In this document: positions 10,290 to 20,599 of the stretch, piece after piece
How the letters are laid out: each line of letters opens with the position of its first letter
Numbering within the stretch: the first letter of the stretch is position 1
NCBI GenBank assembly: GCA_024138015.1
Contig: JAMXBB010000003.1
Coordinates: 17,799,498 to 17,863,497 of the forward strand
DNA length: 64,000 nt
Reading direction: 5' to 3'
Source: Lumnitzera littorea
Lineage: Eukaryota > Streptophyta > Magnoliopsida > Myrtales > Combretaceae
The notes under the pieces: model-generated
What the model saw: only the letters and a program-made list of their open reading frames with translations
Databases searched by the model: none
What the model was told of the DNA's origin: nothing
Program-made: the position numbers and the translations under genes

Positions 10290-11130
10290 AATTCGAATGG
10301 TGTTCACTCAGTCTTCCATCAGGGTGGTATAGACTAAGGTCGGCAATGTTGAAGGCATCAGAAACCCTATAGTCCTTAGGAAGCTCCAACTTGTAGGCGT
10401 TGTCACTGATTTTCTAAAGGATTCTGAAAGATCCTTTCGCTCTTGCAAATGACTTGTTCTTCCTTTTGTTCAAGAATCGCTCTTTGCTAAGGTGTAGCTA
10501 TACCAAGTCTCCCGACTGAAATTGTTTGGCTGGCCGACCAACCGACCCTTGGTCTTTTCACTCATTCCTTTGGTAGCCTGGTCGATGTGCCGAGTGACTT
10601 TATCATAGATGTGCTGAAGGGATTGTCCTTTGGCCGAGGCGTTGGGGTCTTCTTGCATGAATACGGTACAGGAGTGTAGTCGAGGGGCAACTCAGGATTG
10701 AATCTATAGACTACTTCAAAGGGGTTTTGCTTGGTGGTGTCATTTACTGTTCTAGTATAAGTAAACTCGACTACTGGTAAGTAGATGTCCCAATAAGCTA
10801 AGTTCTTGCCTCCTGCAAGTCGAAGCAGTAACCTAAAGTATGATTAACCACCTCTGTTTGGCTATCGGTTTAGGGGTAACATGAGGTGCTGAAGAGTAAT
10901 TTGGTTTTTAGTCGACGCCATAGGGTTCTTTAGAAATGGTTCAAGAACTTCGAGTCTCTATTAGAGACCACACTTCTCGGCACGCCATGTATTCGTACAG
11001 TCTCCTATAAGAAAAGAGAAGTAATAGTCAAAGTATCATTAGTTTTGGTGCAGGGTACAAAGTGTGCCATCTTACCGAACTGATCTACAATAACCATTAC
11101 GGAATCTTTTCCCCGGGCAATTTCGGCAGT
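10290..11130 (-). pseudogene. Inner element: integrase core and C-terminus, decayed
   Basis: The minus strand at about 11040-11110 reads DSVMVIVDQFGKMAHFVPC, the first catalytic Asp region of the integrase core. Near 10301-10437 it reads GSFRIL-stop-KISDNAYKLELPKDYRVSDAF, the GPY/F module, broken by an in-frame stop. The stretch between is interrupted repeatedly. Confidence 0.75.
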
Positions 11131-11206
11131 CTAGAACAAAGTCCATGCTTAGTTCAATTTACGGTCTCATTGGGACAGGTAGGGGTATTGCTTTCCCTTG
11201 TTAGCC

Positions 11207-11467
11207 TCAGTACTTAGCCTTTTTGCATACAGTATAGCTTTTGACCACTTGATGCACATTTCTTCGCATTTTTGGCCAAAAGAATTGGCCATTCAATAGC
11301 TTACAGGTTCTCCTTTCTCCAAAGTGTCTAGAGAGTCCACTGTTGTAGGCTTGTTTGATTAATAATTCTAGTAGGGAACAAGTCAGCACGCACAGTTTCC
11401 CCCTTCGGAACAGATAACCATTCTTCACATAATACTCATCCATTATTCTTCCATCCATGCATTGCAA
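11207..11467 (-). pseudogene. Inner element: integrase zinc-binding (H2C2) domain
   Basis: An 86-codon open stretch contains the integrase N-terminal zinc module: SRHFGERRTCKLLNGQFFWP followed by MRRNVHQVVKSYTVCKKAK. The first Cys of the usual CxxC pair is Tyr here (SYTVC), so zinc binding would be damaged. It lies between RNase H and the integrase core, as expected. Confidence 0.8.
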
Positions 11468-11669
11468 AATTATTGGTCTAAAGTGTGGATTCTCAGAGTA
11501 CTGTTCTTTGATACTCGTAAAACCAAACAGTCTGGCTTATAGTTCTGATAAAAGCGCATGCCTCCTTGAAAAAGCATATGTAACTATGTTGCTCTTTTCT
11601 TATTTGTATTTGATCACAAAATTGAATCCCTCAAGGAATTTAACCCATCTCGCTTGCCACTTGGATAAT

Positions 11670-12088
11670 TTGGTATGACTTTAGAGGTACTGTAGTGACT
11701 TGTGGTTAGTATATATGACAAATTCTCTCAGTAGTAGATAGTGTTGCTACACTTGCAATGCTCGGATTAGTGCCAAGAGCTCTTTGTCATACACTGAGTA
11801 ATTTAACTGGGGTCCTTGGAGCTTCTCATTGTGGAAGGCAATTGGTTTGTCTTCTTGCATCAGGGTAGCGCTTATTCCAATTCTTGATGCGTTGCATTTT
11901 AGCTAAAAAATTTTACCGAAGTTAGGGAGCAGTAACACCGGGGTAGAGGTTAACTTCTTCTTTATCTTGGCGAAACTCCTCTCTTTCCTTTCTCCCCATC
12001 GGAAGTTGGTGTTTTTCTTTGTTAATTCAGTAAGGGGTGCTGCGAGGGTACTGAAGTTCCTGATGAACCTTTGGTAAAATGAAGCCAA
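11670..12088 (-). pseudogene. Inner element: RNase H domain, decayed
   Basis: The open piece 11903-12088 reads SFYQRFIRNFSTLAAPLTEL and continues to TPVLLLPNFGKIF, the reverse transcriptase/RNase H connection of Ty3 elements. At about 11679-11721 the minus strand reads YTNHKSLQYL and then a stop; the family motif is YTDHKSLQYL, so a catalytic Asp has become Asn. Confidence 0.75.
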
Positions 12089-12214
12089 TCCATGAAAACT
12101 TCTTACGTCAACATAAGTAGTAAGGGTCGACCATTCAACAATTGCTCGGATCTTCTCATCATTGACTCGTAAGCCTCCTTCACTGATTATATAGCCTACG
12201 AATACTACTTCCTC

Positions 12215-12750
12215 TTAGTAAAAGCAATATTTCTTTAGGTTACCGAATAATCTCTCGGTATGGAGAATATTCAAGACTGCTCTGATGTGGTCATAGTGAC
12301 TCGGCATGTCAGCATTGTAGATCAGGATGTTGTCGAGGTATACCACAATAAACTTTTCGATGAGATGTCTCAGCACATGGTTCATAAGCCTCATGAAGGT
12401 GCTCGGGGCATTCGACAAGTCAAAGGGCATGACCATCCACTCGTAAAGCTTATGTCGAGTCTTGAATGCAGTTTTCCACTCGTCTTGAATGTAGTTTTTC
12501 ACTCATCTCCTAACCTTATATGGATTTGAGGCAAGCTAGAATTGAGATCAATCTTGTGGAAAATTTAGGCTCCATTCAATTCATCCAACATATCTTCTAG
12601 CCTTGGGATTGAATGTTTATATTTGATTGTGGTTTTGTTTATAGCTTGACTATCAACACACATTTGCCAAGTTCCATCCTTCTTTGGCATAAGAAGTGTA
12701 GGTACCGCACAAGGGTTAAGACTCTCTCTTACATATCTTTTTTCTAGCAA
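12215..12750 (-). pseudogene. Inner element: reverse transcriptase, decayed
   Basis: Two open pieces in different frames. 12565-12750 carries PTLLMPKKDGTWQMCVDSQA and IPRLEDMLDELNGA, the fingers region. 12215-12502 carries DEWKTAFKTRHKLYEWMVMP and VVYLDNILIY. The polymerase box is normally YxDD; here it is YLDN, so one catalytic Asp is lost. The segment with the first catalytic Asp lies in the frameshifted gap between the pieces. Confidence 0.85.
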
Positions 12751-12909
12751 CTCATTGACTTGACGTTGAAGCTTAGAACTTGTACAGGATTCATGCGATA
12801 AGCTGGCTTGTTCGGTAGTGTAGTGCTAGGTACTAAGTTAATGTAGTGCTCTATGCCTCGAGTTGGGGGCAACCCTTTAGGTGACTATTCTAGGAACAGA
12901 TCCGCATAT

Positions 12910-13419
12910 TCATCCAATAGTTCCCTCACCTTTTGGGGTAAATCGTCTCGTTCCTTCATTTCCAGTGGTCGCCTGAGCATTAATGGTCTCTTGGAGCTCG
13001 ACTCTACTTATCACCAGAGCCTTCTTCGATCTATGAGCAAGTTTTGTTTGTGACTTGTGAACTTCTCTCAACAGTATCGGATTTAGTGTAATCTTCCAAT
13101 CATCTTTCTTGAGCATGTAGGTATTCCTGTAACCATCATGGATGACTTTCCTATTAAACAACCATGGTCTTCCTAACAACACATAGGAAGCGTACATGGG
13201 CAGTACCTTATAGAGAATCTGGTCGGAGTAATTGCCAGTAATGATCAACAGTAGTATTTGCCGAGTGACGTGTAATGCTCCCTTCTCACTCAACCAGTGC
13301 AACTTGTACAGCTTCGGATGTGCAACAGTTGGCAACCTTAGCTTCGAGACTTGGTTAGCTGACGCTACATTGGTACAGCTTCCACTGTCTACAATGAGGG
13401 TGCATATCTGTTCATTCAC
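12910..13419 (-). pseudogene. Inner element: aspartic protease region
   Basis: The longest open piece of the element (169 codons, N-terminally incomplete) begins with CTLIVDSGSCTNVASANQVS, the retropepsin active site Asp-Ser-Gly. It continues through YVLLGRPWLFNRKVIHDGYR to a basic linker leading towards reverse transcriptase. This domain looks the least damaged. Confidence 0.8.
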
Positions 13420-13429
13420 CTTGTAGGTG

Positions 13430-14742
13430 ATATGAAATAAGTTTTCTCTTTGCTCCTTCTCTTATGAGGGTTCTACGCTCATTGTGCATCAGACAATCAT
13501 GAGTAGCTAGTCCAAGTTCTCGAAATACATGTCTTCCTCAATCAACTCTTTCTCGGTGTTCTCCTTCTTAGCAGGGACCTCCTTCTTAAGTTCCTCATCT
13601 GTACTATCTACGTTTAACTTCAGGATGTTTACCTTAATGACCATTATCCTCTGGTTCAAGCACCGAGCAGCCATATGTCCGAACCCCTAGTACTTGAAGC
13701 ATTCGATTTTGCTGGTCTTTCTACCAGACCCTTGCCGTTTCTCATACATTCGTGTCAGCACTACATCTTTAGGTTGGCTTTTTTGCTTGACTTTGACATC
13801 AACCCTTTTACTCGGCTAGGTACTCGACTGAGTTCAATTACTTGCCTGTCTTGGTCAGCTAGTCGGCATTCGGCTCGTTGCTCGGCTTCCTCTTTGCCTC
13901 TCTATACGTTGAGTAATCTTAATAGCTTCATCTATTGTATCAAATTATTGGAGTTTCACAATGTCTCCAATGTCTCTTCTTAACCCACTAACAAATCTTA
14001 AGACTGTTCGAGCTAGTGGTTCCTCTACTTTGCATTGTATAATAAGCATTTGGAATTTTTGAACATACTCATCAATAGTTTGGCCTACTTGTCTCAGCTC
14101 CTAAAATCGAGTGAAAGTATCTTAAAGATATGTTTCTGATACGAATTTGTTTCTAAGTACTCTCTGCATCTCTAGCCAGGTGTTATTCTCTCGATACCCT
14201 TCTCTCCTTCTCATGGCTTGAAAGTTCTTCTACCACATGGCGGCATATCCAAAAAATTTAATAGCCGCAGTCCTCACTTTGTTGTAATCTTCATACTGGT
14301 AATAATCAAACATATATTCTACTTTCTCTTCCCAATCTAGATACTCGTCAGTATTCCTAGATCCATTAAAACTCGAAATTCGAAGCTTCACACGGTTGGA
14401 CACTCTAAGGACTCATACATGCTCCTCTTCAAAATACTCTTTTTCCTCCTCATTAAACTCTCCTATGTCTATCTTTCGCCTTACTTGTCCGATAACTCCT
14501 CCACCTCAAAATGGTCGAGCTGGGTTCTGACCTCTAACAGGTTGAGTAGCTTATGGAGTGTTGTGTGTGACTTTAGTAGGTTAGCAAGACAGTGCACGAA
14601 CAGCTCAGATTAGATCTACCAAGAGGTTGGCTACCTTATCGAGCCTCTCATCAGTACTTCTAGGAGTTCCTTAAGACTGACGCTTATGGTGGACAACTCT
14701 ATTATCATCACCAGTACCAATATTCATATTTAGGTCTGTCAT
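13430..14742 (-). pseudogene. Inner element: gag, decayed
   Basis: A start codon at 14742-14740 opens MTDLNMNIGTGDDNRVVHHK and meets a stop after 23 codons, then the frame continues with a DERLDKVANLLVDLI-like segment. At about 13656-13720 the zinc knuckle reads CFKY-stop-GFGHMAARC, so the second Cys is Tyr and a stop interrupts it. The region lies between the primer-binding site and protease, where gag belongs. Confidence 0.7.
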
Positions 14743-14908
14743 TTTTTTTTTCTATCATAGATTTAGAATTTAAATAAACACTTTAGAAAGTGAACAGCTA
14801 ATAACATAGTAGACAAATGAACTTAATAACTGACTTTGTTTCACTTAGGCAAAACAGAGCACAACAAAAATTCAAGAAGAACTAATTTTAGTTCACACAA
14901 AACCTTTA

Positions 14909-14919
14909 CTTTGATACCA
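14909..14919 (-). other. Primer-binding site of the inner Ty3/gypsy element
   Basis: Minus strand TGGTATCAAAG, four bases inside the 5' LTR. It matches the start of the primer-binding site complementary to plant initiator tRNA-Met (TGGTATCAGAGC) with one change. Confidence 0.75.
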
Positions 14920-14922
14920 AGA

Positions 14923-15779
14923 TGGTGTGAACCGTAACAAAAAATAGATAAGGTTGACTGCTGGATGGGTCTAAGCTTGCAGAAAACTCGAAAAAAAGAC
15001 TAATAGGGAAAGGTACGAAAAGAGTGATAAAGGCGAATGGAGCAGTAAGCAAAAACCTACGAATAGTTCTAGAGGATATGACGCATTAAAGAAACTTCCG
15101 AGGACTTATGACACAATTCGATATAATGCATTAATTGGTTTGGTGAGATTACTTGCCACTTAATCTTGCTTAAGGGAAATGATAAGAGTAATGCCAAGAG
15201 TAAATAAGCAGTGTTTATGTAAGGAAGAAAGTACTTACGTGTATTGAAGGTAATATGATCATCTTACAACTGCAAGAACAAGGGTATTTATACCCATAAA
15301 CTAAGGCAACTTGCCTAAAAGGGAAAAGACAAAAAGGATATTTCCTAAGGAGGCAATGTATATGTTACAAAAAAGCAAAAATGAATATATAAGGAAAATA
15401 ATCATTAGTGCTACATATTCTATATGTGATACTGTATACGTGGTGATGCGGCATTAGCGGGGTCGTTAGGAGATGTAGACAAAAAAGTATGGACATATGG
15501 GCTTGTTTGGGAAGGAATGGCTTAATCAGTTCAGATTGACTCTCTCGGCTTCTCAGCAGAGATGATGCCGAGTGATTGGCGGCTTGCAATAGAGAGTAAT
15601 TGTCAACTCGGTATGCTATAGAATAAAGGGCAGTCATATGGCATGGCATTAGAGATGACTTGTCAAGTAACTACTTGACCTTGGTAAGGGTTAATTGGAA
15701 CATGAAGATTCGTCATGTCAACCCCTCTAGTCCTCAGGCTCGGCTACGGGTCAAGGGTCTCGTAGCTTGATTCCCATCA
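14923..15779 (-). repeat. 5' LTR of the inner Ty3/gypsy element
   Basis: An 857-bp direct repeat of 9404-10258 with the same TG...CA ends. A clear TATA box (TATAAATA on the minus strand) lies at 15285-15292 and would start the element's RNA. Confidence 0.85.
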
Positions 15780-16059
15780 CCTAGGGATAACTTTTTGGTC
15801 CTCTTCCTTAGAAAACATTCCTTGCTTCCTTATTCTCTTTATTGGGCCACAGTTTTGGTTAGTTGCTTGATAACCTTTTAGTGCAATTTCTAAAACTCCT
15901 CTGTGTACTGCAAACCTGATTGATTTTCTCCTTGGGAGAAAGTCAATACTCGACCTCGAATGGTGACCTTCCTATCGAGTTATGAATAGAGTAATCGTAA
16001 GAAAACTCAATGATAGGCAAGCATAGATCCCAATCATGTAGGTTCTTTCCAATAGTAGC

Positions 16060-16360
16060 TCATAGGAAGTTGTTTACTATTCGGTTTACAACTTCTGTTT
16101 GACCATCTATCTAAGGATAGTAAGAAGTATTGAATATAAGCTTAGTACTGAGCTTCTTCCATAAAGTTTGCTAGAAGAAGCTTGTGAACTTCGAATTACG
16201 ATCAGACACAATACTGCTTGGTACTCCATGCAGCTGCACGATCTCCTACAAAAGGAGGTTAACAACAAATAAAGCATAATTGGTTTTGTGGCAAGGGATG
16301 AAGTAGCTCATTTTGCTAAACCGACTGACTACTAACATAATAAAATCATGTCTCCATGGT
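16060..16360 (-). pseudogene. Outer element: integrase core, decayed
   Basis: The minus strand at about 16295-16355 reads HDFIMLVVSRFSKMSYFIPC. The family motif is VVDRFSKMAHF, so the first catalytic Asp is Ser and the integrase could not work even if the frame were restored. Other stops interrupt the stretch. Confidence 0.7.
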
Positions 16361-16464
16361 GTTTTGGATAGGTTGAGCCTGAAATCTGTGCTCAGATTGG
16401 TTCATGGCCATTCAGATATGGGTAGAAATGTATACTTTCCATATAGCTCCCTTCTTGCCTTGGC

Positions 16465-16689
16465 TTATTTACACACCTCGCAACGCTTAAGAACCTTACG
16501 CACATCCTTCATCATCTTAAGCCAATAGAAATGTTCTTTTAGCAACTTGGCTATTCTCTTCTTGCCAAAGTGGTTGGTTAAGCCTTTAACATAGGCTTCT
16601 TGGATAAGTAATTGCCGAGCAAACCTATTCGGCACACAAATTTGCTTTCCCCTCATTAGAAACCCATGGCTTAAATAAAACCTATCCAC
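16465..16689 (-). pseudogene. Outer element: integrase zinc-binding domain
   Basis: The open piece contains LTNHFGKKRIAKLLKEHFYW and VRKVLKRCEVCK. The HH-CC residues are present, unlike the equivalent region of the inner element. Confidence 0.8.
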
Positions 16690-16899
16690 TACTCTTCTTA
16701 TGTTGCATTTAGTTATTAAGGGTCTAAAATATAGATCATGCTCATACTAATTAGGTAGTGTACCAAATGTAAGTATCCTAGCTTGCAATGTTGTAATAAG
16801 AACATGCTAACAAGAAAGAGTGTCCGCCATAGTGTAAGTGCTTCCCTTTTTGTACTTAATGACATAGCAAAAAGTTTTCAAGAACTTGACCCATTTAGC

Positions 16900-17300
16900 A
16901 TGATGTTAAGGAAGTTTCTATTATCCTTTGAGATGTTTGAGAGATTCATGATCTGTGTAGACAATGAGCTCTCTTGGCAGTAGGTAATGTTGTTAGTTCT
17001 GAAGGGCTTCGATGAGGGCATAAAATTCCTTGTCATATGTTGAGTAATTCAACATGACACCTCTAAGCTTCTCGCTAAAATATGCAACTCGTTAGTGCTC
17101 TTGGATAAGAATAACTCTAACGTTGACTTTAGATGCATCACACTCTAATTTAAAAATCTTCTCAAAGTTGGGTAGAACAAGTACTAGGGTTGAAGTCAAC
17201 TTGGAATTTATCTCATCAAAACTCCTTTGAGCTTTCTTAGATCATTTGAATTTAGAGTTCTTCTTTATTAGCTCGATCAGTGGGGTAGCTATGGAACTAA
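16900..17300 (-). pseudogene. Outer element: RNase H region, decayed
   Basis: Near 16930-16980 the minus strand reads ELIVYTDHESLKHLK, the conserved TDHxSL motif of Ty3 RNase H with its Asp kept. Flanking sequence is full of stops. Confidence 0.65.
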
Positions 17301-17460
17301 AGTCCTGAATGAATCTTCAATAGAACGAAGCTAGATCATGGAAACTCTTAACTTTTGTAGCACTGGTTGGCATTGGCCATTTGAGAGTAGCTTAGACTTT
17401 CTCATCATCAACTCTAATACCTCCTTCAGAAACAACATAACTAAGGAATACAACCTCGCT

Positions 17461-17950
17461 TTAGCAAAACACATACTTCTTTAAATTGCCGAATAACTGC
17501 TCGGCATGGAGGATATCAAACACAGATCTTAAGTGCAGGAAATGGGAAATGAGGTTGGCACTATATACCAAAATATCATCGAAGTACACAATGATGCATT
17601 TACCAATCAACGACCTCAAGACATGATTCATGAGCAGCATAAAGGTATTTGACGCATTTGTACGCCCAAATGGCATTACCATTCACTCAAATAGACTGTT
17701 TTTTGTTTTGAAAGCAGTTTTCCACTCATCTTTAAGTCTCATTCGTATCTTATGGTAGCCACTCTTCATATTAACCTTAAAAAAATACTCGTATACCATG
17801 TAACTCATCAAGCATATCATCCAATCATGGGATCGGATATCAGTATATAATAGTGATTTTGTTGATTACTTAGCTATTAATGTACATTCTTCATTAGTCA
17901 TTCTTCTATGGTACCAAGATAGCTGGCACAGCATAGGGGCTTATGCTCTC
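17461..17950 (-). pseudogene. Outer element: reverse transcriptase, decayed
   Basis: The open piece 17461-17682 reads MVMPFGRTNASNTFMLLMNH and IVYFDDILVY, then FDILHAEQLFGNLKKYVFC. The YFDD catalytic box is intact, in contrast to YLDN in the inner element. The upstream fingers region is broken. Confidence 0.8.
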
Positions 17951-18479
17951 TTGGACATATCTAGGCTTAATCAACTCATCAACTTACTTCGTCAGCTCAG
18001 TTTCCTATTAGGGATAGAGCCTGTAAGCTAGTTGGTTTGGCAGAGTAGTTCCCAACTAGAGGTCAATGTAATGCTCTATTCTTTTGACAGGGGGTAAACT
18101 TTTCGACAACTCATTAGGGAACAAGTTGGTATAATCCTAGAGAAATGTCTATACTTCAGTAGGTAAGGCTTTGGTGTCCTTCAACTCTAGAAGTCTCTTG
18201 AATAACAAGAGTATACACTCTTTCGTTTAGATGTCTCTAGAAAATTGGGCTCGAAAAATCACTAAGGACTTTCTTTGGAGTGATTCAATAATCTTCTCTT
18301 ATGACTCTGGAACTTCTTTGGGGCTCATTAAGGTCAATATAATCTTCTTCCCATCCTTTTAGAGTATGTAGGTGTTTTTATATCCATCATTTAGTACCTT
18401 TAAATCAAATAGCTGGGGTTAACTAAGTAATATGTGTGAAGCATACATGGGTAGGATGTTGTATAGCCCTTATCCTTGT

Positions 18480-18720
18480 ATCTGTCACCAACAGTAATCG
18501 ACACTTCGACTTGCTTGGCAACAAGTAGACCTCTCTTTTCATTTAGCTAGTGAATCTTAGGGCAAGTTGGAAATTTTACGGCCTTCACCTCTCTTTAAGC
18601 TATAACATTGGTAGAACTCCCTTAACCGATGATCAAGGTACATAGTTTGCCATTCACTTGGTAGTTCATATGGAAGAGGTTCTCCCTCTACTCTCATTTT
18701 CATCAAAGATAAAGGTACTA
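18480..18720 (-). pseudogene. Outer element: protease region, decayed
   Basis: At about 18600-18665 the minus strand reads VNGKLCTLIIG-stop-GSSTNVIA. It aligns with CTLIVDSGSCTNVAS in the inner element: the active-site Asp is Gly and the Ser codon is a stop. Confidence 0.6.
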
Positions 18721-18879
18721 AGAGATCTTTGTATGACCATACAATAGTCTGCCATTTTAGGTTGGGTTATGGCATCTAAATCTTCATGAAATTTCTTTAG
18801 CAGTTGATCAAACTCCTACTTCTTCCTTACCTTCACTAGCACTCTCCACCTCAAACTAAGGCTTATCTCCCTTAATGGT

Positions 18880-19720
18880 CATGACACATCATTTTGGGCA
18901 TTGATTAGCTATACGTCCAAAACCAAGGCACTTGAAACATTTTATCTCTCGAGTTTTCCTTCTTAAGCTCTAACATTAGTCTTTCTTAGCCTCAAGCTCC
19001 TTGGCTTTGCTCTTACTTCGGCCATCATCTGGTTTACTTGGCACCCGACCTCGATAGTCCACCTCGGAATTGTATTGAGCTTGGTCACATCTTCTTCGAC
19101 TTAGCAAGCCAGGTTGGTTGTTTTGTGCTTGGCTAAGCTGGTTTCTCCTTTGCCTTTCTACCATTTAGGCTACTCGAATGACTTCATCTAGATTTCTTAG
19201 CCTTAGTACCTTTGCTACATTATCAATCTTAGTCCTTAGTCCAAAAATGAACTTCGCTATGGTTTGTGCCTTAGGCTTATCTACTTCGCATCGAATCATT
19301 AGCAATTGAAATTCTCAGACGTATTCGTTTACTAATCAATTACCTTATCTCAGGTCTTAGAGATGTTGGAGAGTATCTTGTTCATAGTGTTTGGGACCAA
19401 ACCTATTCATTAGAACTCTCTTCATCTTGTTAGATGTTTGAATTTTTTCTTCTACTACATTGCTGTATATCAAGAAAATGCTAATGTAGCTACTTGAATA
19501 TGAATAGCATCCTCGTAATCATAGAAGTAATATATCTTTTCAATCTTTTCTTTCTAGTCCAAATAGTTATCAGCATTACCGAAATCATTAAAACTCAAAA
19601 TCTACACTTTGAGATGCTCAACTCCTCTAGGAGCTCTAAGCTTACGTTCTTCGAATTCATCATATTGCTCCTTCTCTTCATATTTTTCAACTTCATCCAA
19701 CTTTAGTCTCCTCTTCACAA
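18880..19720 (-). pseudogene. Outer element: gag with altered zinc knuckle
   Basis: The knuckle near 18890-18942 reads CFKCLGFGRIANQC; the usual CCHC has Arg in place of His. The adjoining open piece 18976-19164 is very basic and rich in Gln and Arg (VERQRRNQLSQAQNNQPG), as in gag just before the knuckle. Confidence 0.65.
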
Positions 19721-20279
19721 CCCTTAGAGCATATCGGGGTGGAACTGGTTTCACAGTATAGCTTTAGGTATGCGTTGCTTACTCATTTATCTTCTTGGCC
19801 TTATTTGATAACTTCCTCTTGGGGCTTAGTCTTTGCTACCCTCTATATAGAAATAGCTAGATTAGCTACAATAGCAATAAGGTCTTATATTTGCTTGTCA
19901 GTAGTTCATGGAGTCTATTGAGTAACATTGTCGTGACAAAAAGTATTACTTTCAGTATCATTAATCTCTCTTTGCACATGAGATTCGATATTTCTTAATA
20001 TAAACTTCAAAAAGTTTACTATTCAATAGAATAGTAAGGCCATTAGGGCATAAAAATCAAATAGGGCCTTCAAAGGTATCTTTTAACGGACTTGATACAC
20101 TCCGTTGTTGGACATAGCTTTAGTGAAATATATCAATCGTCGTTAACATGTTTCCTTCATCAATATGTATTCATACCATTCCCAAGATGCAGTATAGATA
20201 CGATTAGTTAATGTAAATTAGTTTTGATACGAATCTCATGTACAAGGATAGATAGTGATACATATTCAAGAAAATGAGA

Positions 20280-20599
20280 TATTCCTTTTGTATTCTAGCT
20301 AATGAGCTGAGCCCTTATACAATAAAACATGTATACGGAACAAGGAACAAGATGGTGGGATTTACTGCGAGACACTCGATCATGTTGCCATAAAATAAGT
20401 GCAGCATCCATGCGGTGTGCACACCCGGTCCCCTTTCAGCTGTATAAATCTATATGTTGGTAAACTACTTCTAATCTACAGCATAATAGAAAGCCAATAT
20501 AAGCTTTAAGAATTTTCCTGTACGCTTTGATGTATGGCTTGCTCATTCTCAAGATTGTAACCAAGAGAGGAAGCGCTAGATGACACCCGAGCATACAAT
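20280..20599 (-). other. 3' flank of polygalacturonase gene 2
   Basis: Homologous to the 3' flank of gene 1, including ATGCGGTGTGCACACCC at 20410-20426. The similarity begins near 20310 (CCCTTATACAATAAAA-like word), which sets an upper limit for the end of the outer retrotransposon. Confidence 0.6.

Larger units (their letters stand above)
9404..15779 (-). mobile_element. Inner Ty3/gypsy LTR retrotransposon, both LTRs present, coding region broken
   Basis: A 6.4-kb element on the minus strand: 5' LTR 14923-15779, primer-binding site 14909-14919, then gag, protease, reverse transcriptase, RNase H and integrase fragments in Ty3 order, a purine-rich tract and 3' LTR 9404-10258. Flanking 5-mers are CCTGG (9399-9403) and CCTAG (15780-15784), a target-site duplication with one change. 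Every domain has stops, frameshifts or lost catalytic residues, so the element is dead. The reverse transcriptase wording (RLMNHVLR, MVMPF) suggests a chromovirus-like lineage, but this was not tested by phylogeny. Confidence 0.9.
15780..20000 (-). mobile_element. Outer Ty3/gypsy element, interrupted and decayed
   Basis: The region runs in the same order and orientation as the inner element (integrase, RNase H, reverse transcriptase, protease, gag) and resumes at 9240-9403 on the other side of the insertion. Domains are broken but readable. I could not recognise paired LTRs: the upper end fades near 19990-20280, just before sequence shared by the 3' flanks of genes 1 and 2. A degenerate primer-site-like GTATCAAAAC lies on the minus strand near 20222-20232, but this is weak. 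Confidence 0.8.

Noticed and set aside
12260..12529. Plus-strand frame over the reverse transcriptase region
   Set aside because: Antisense shadow; the minus strand carries the reverse transcriptase motifs.
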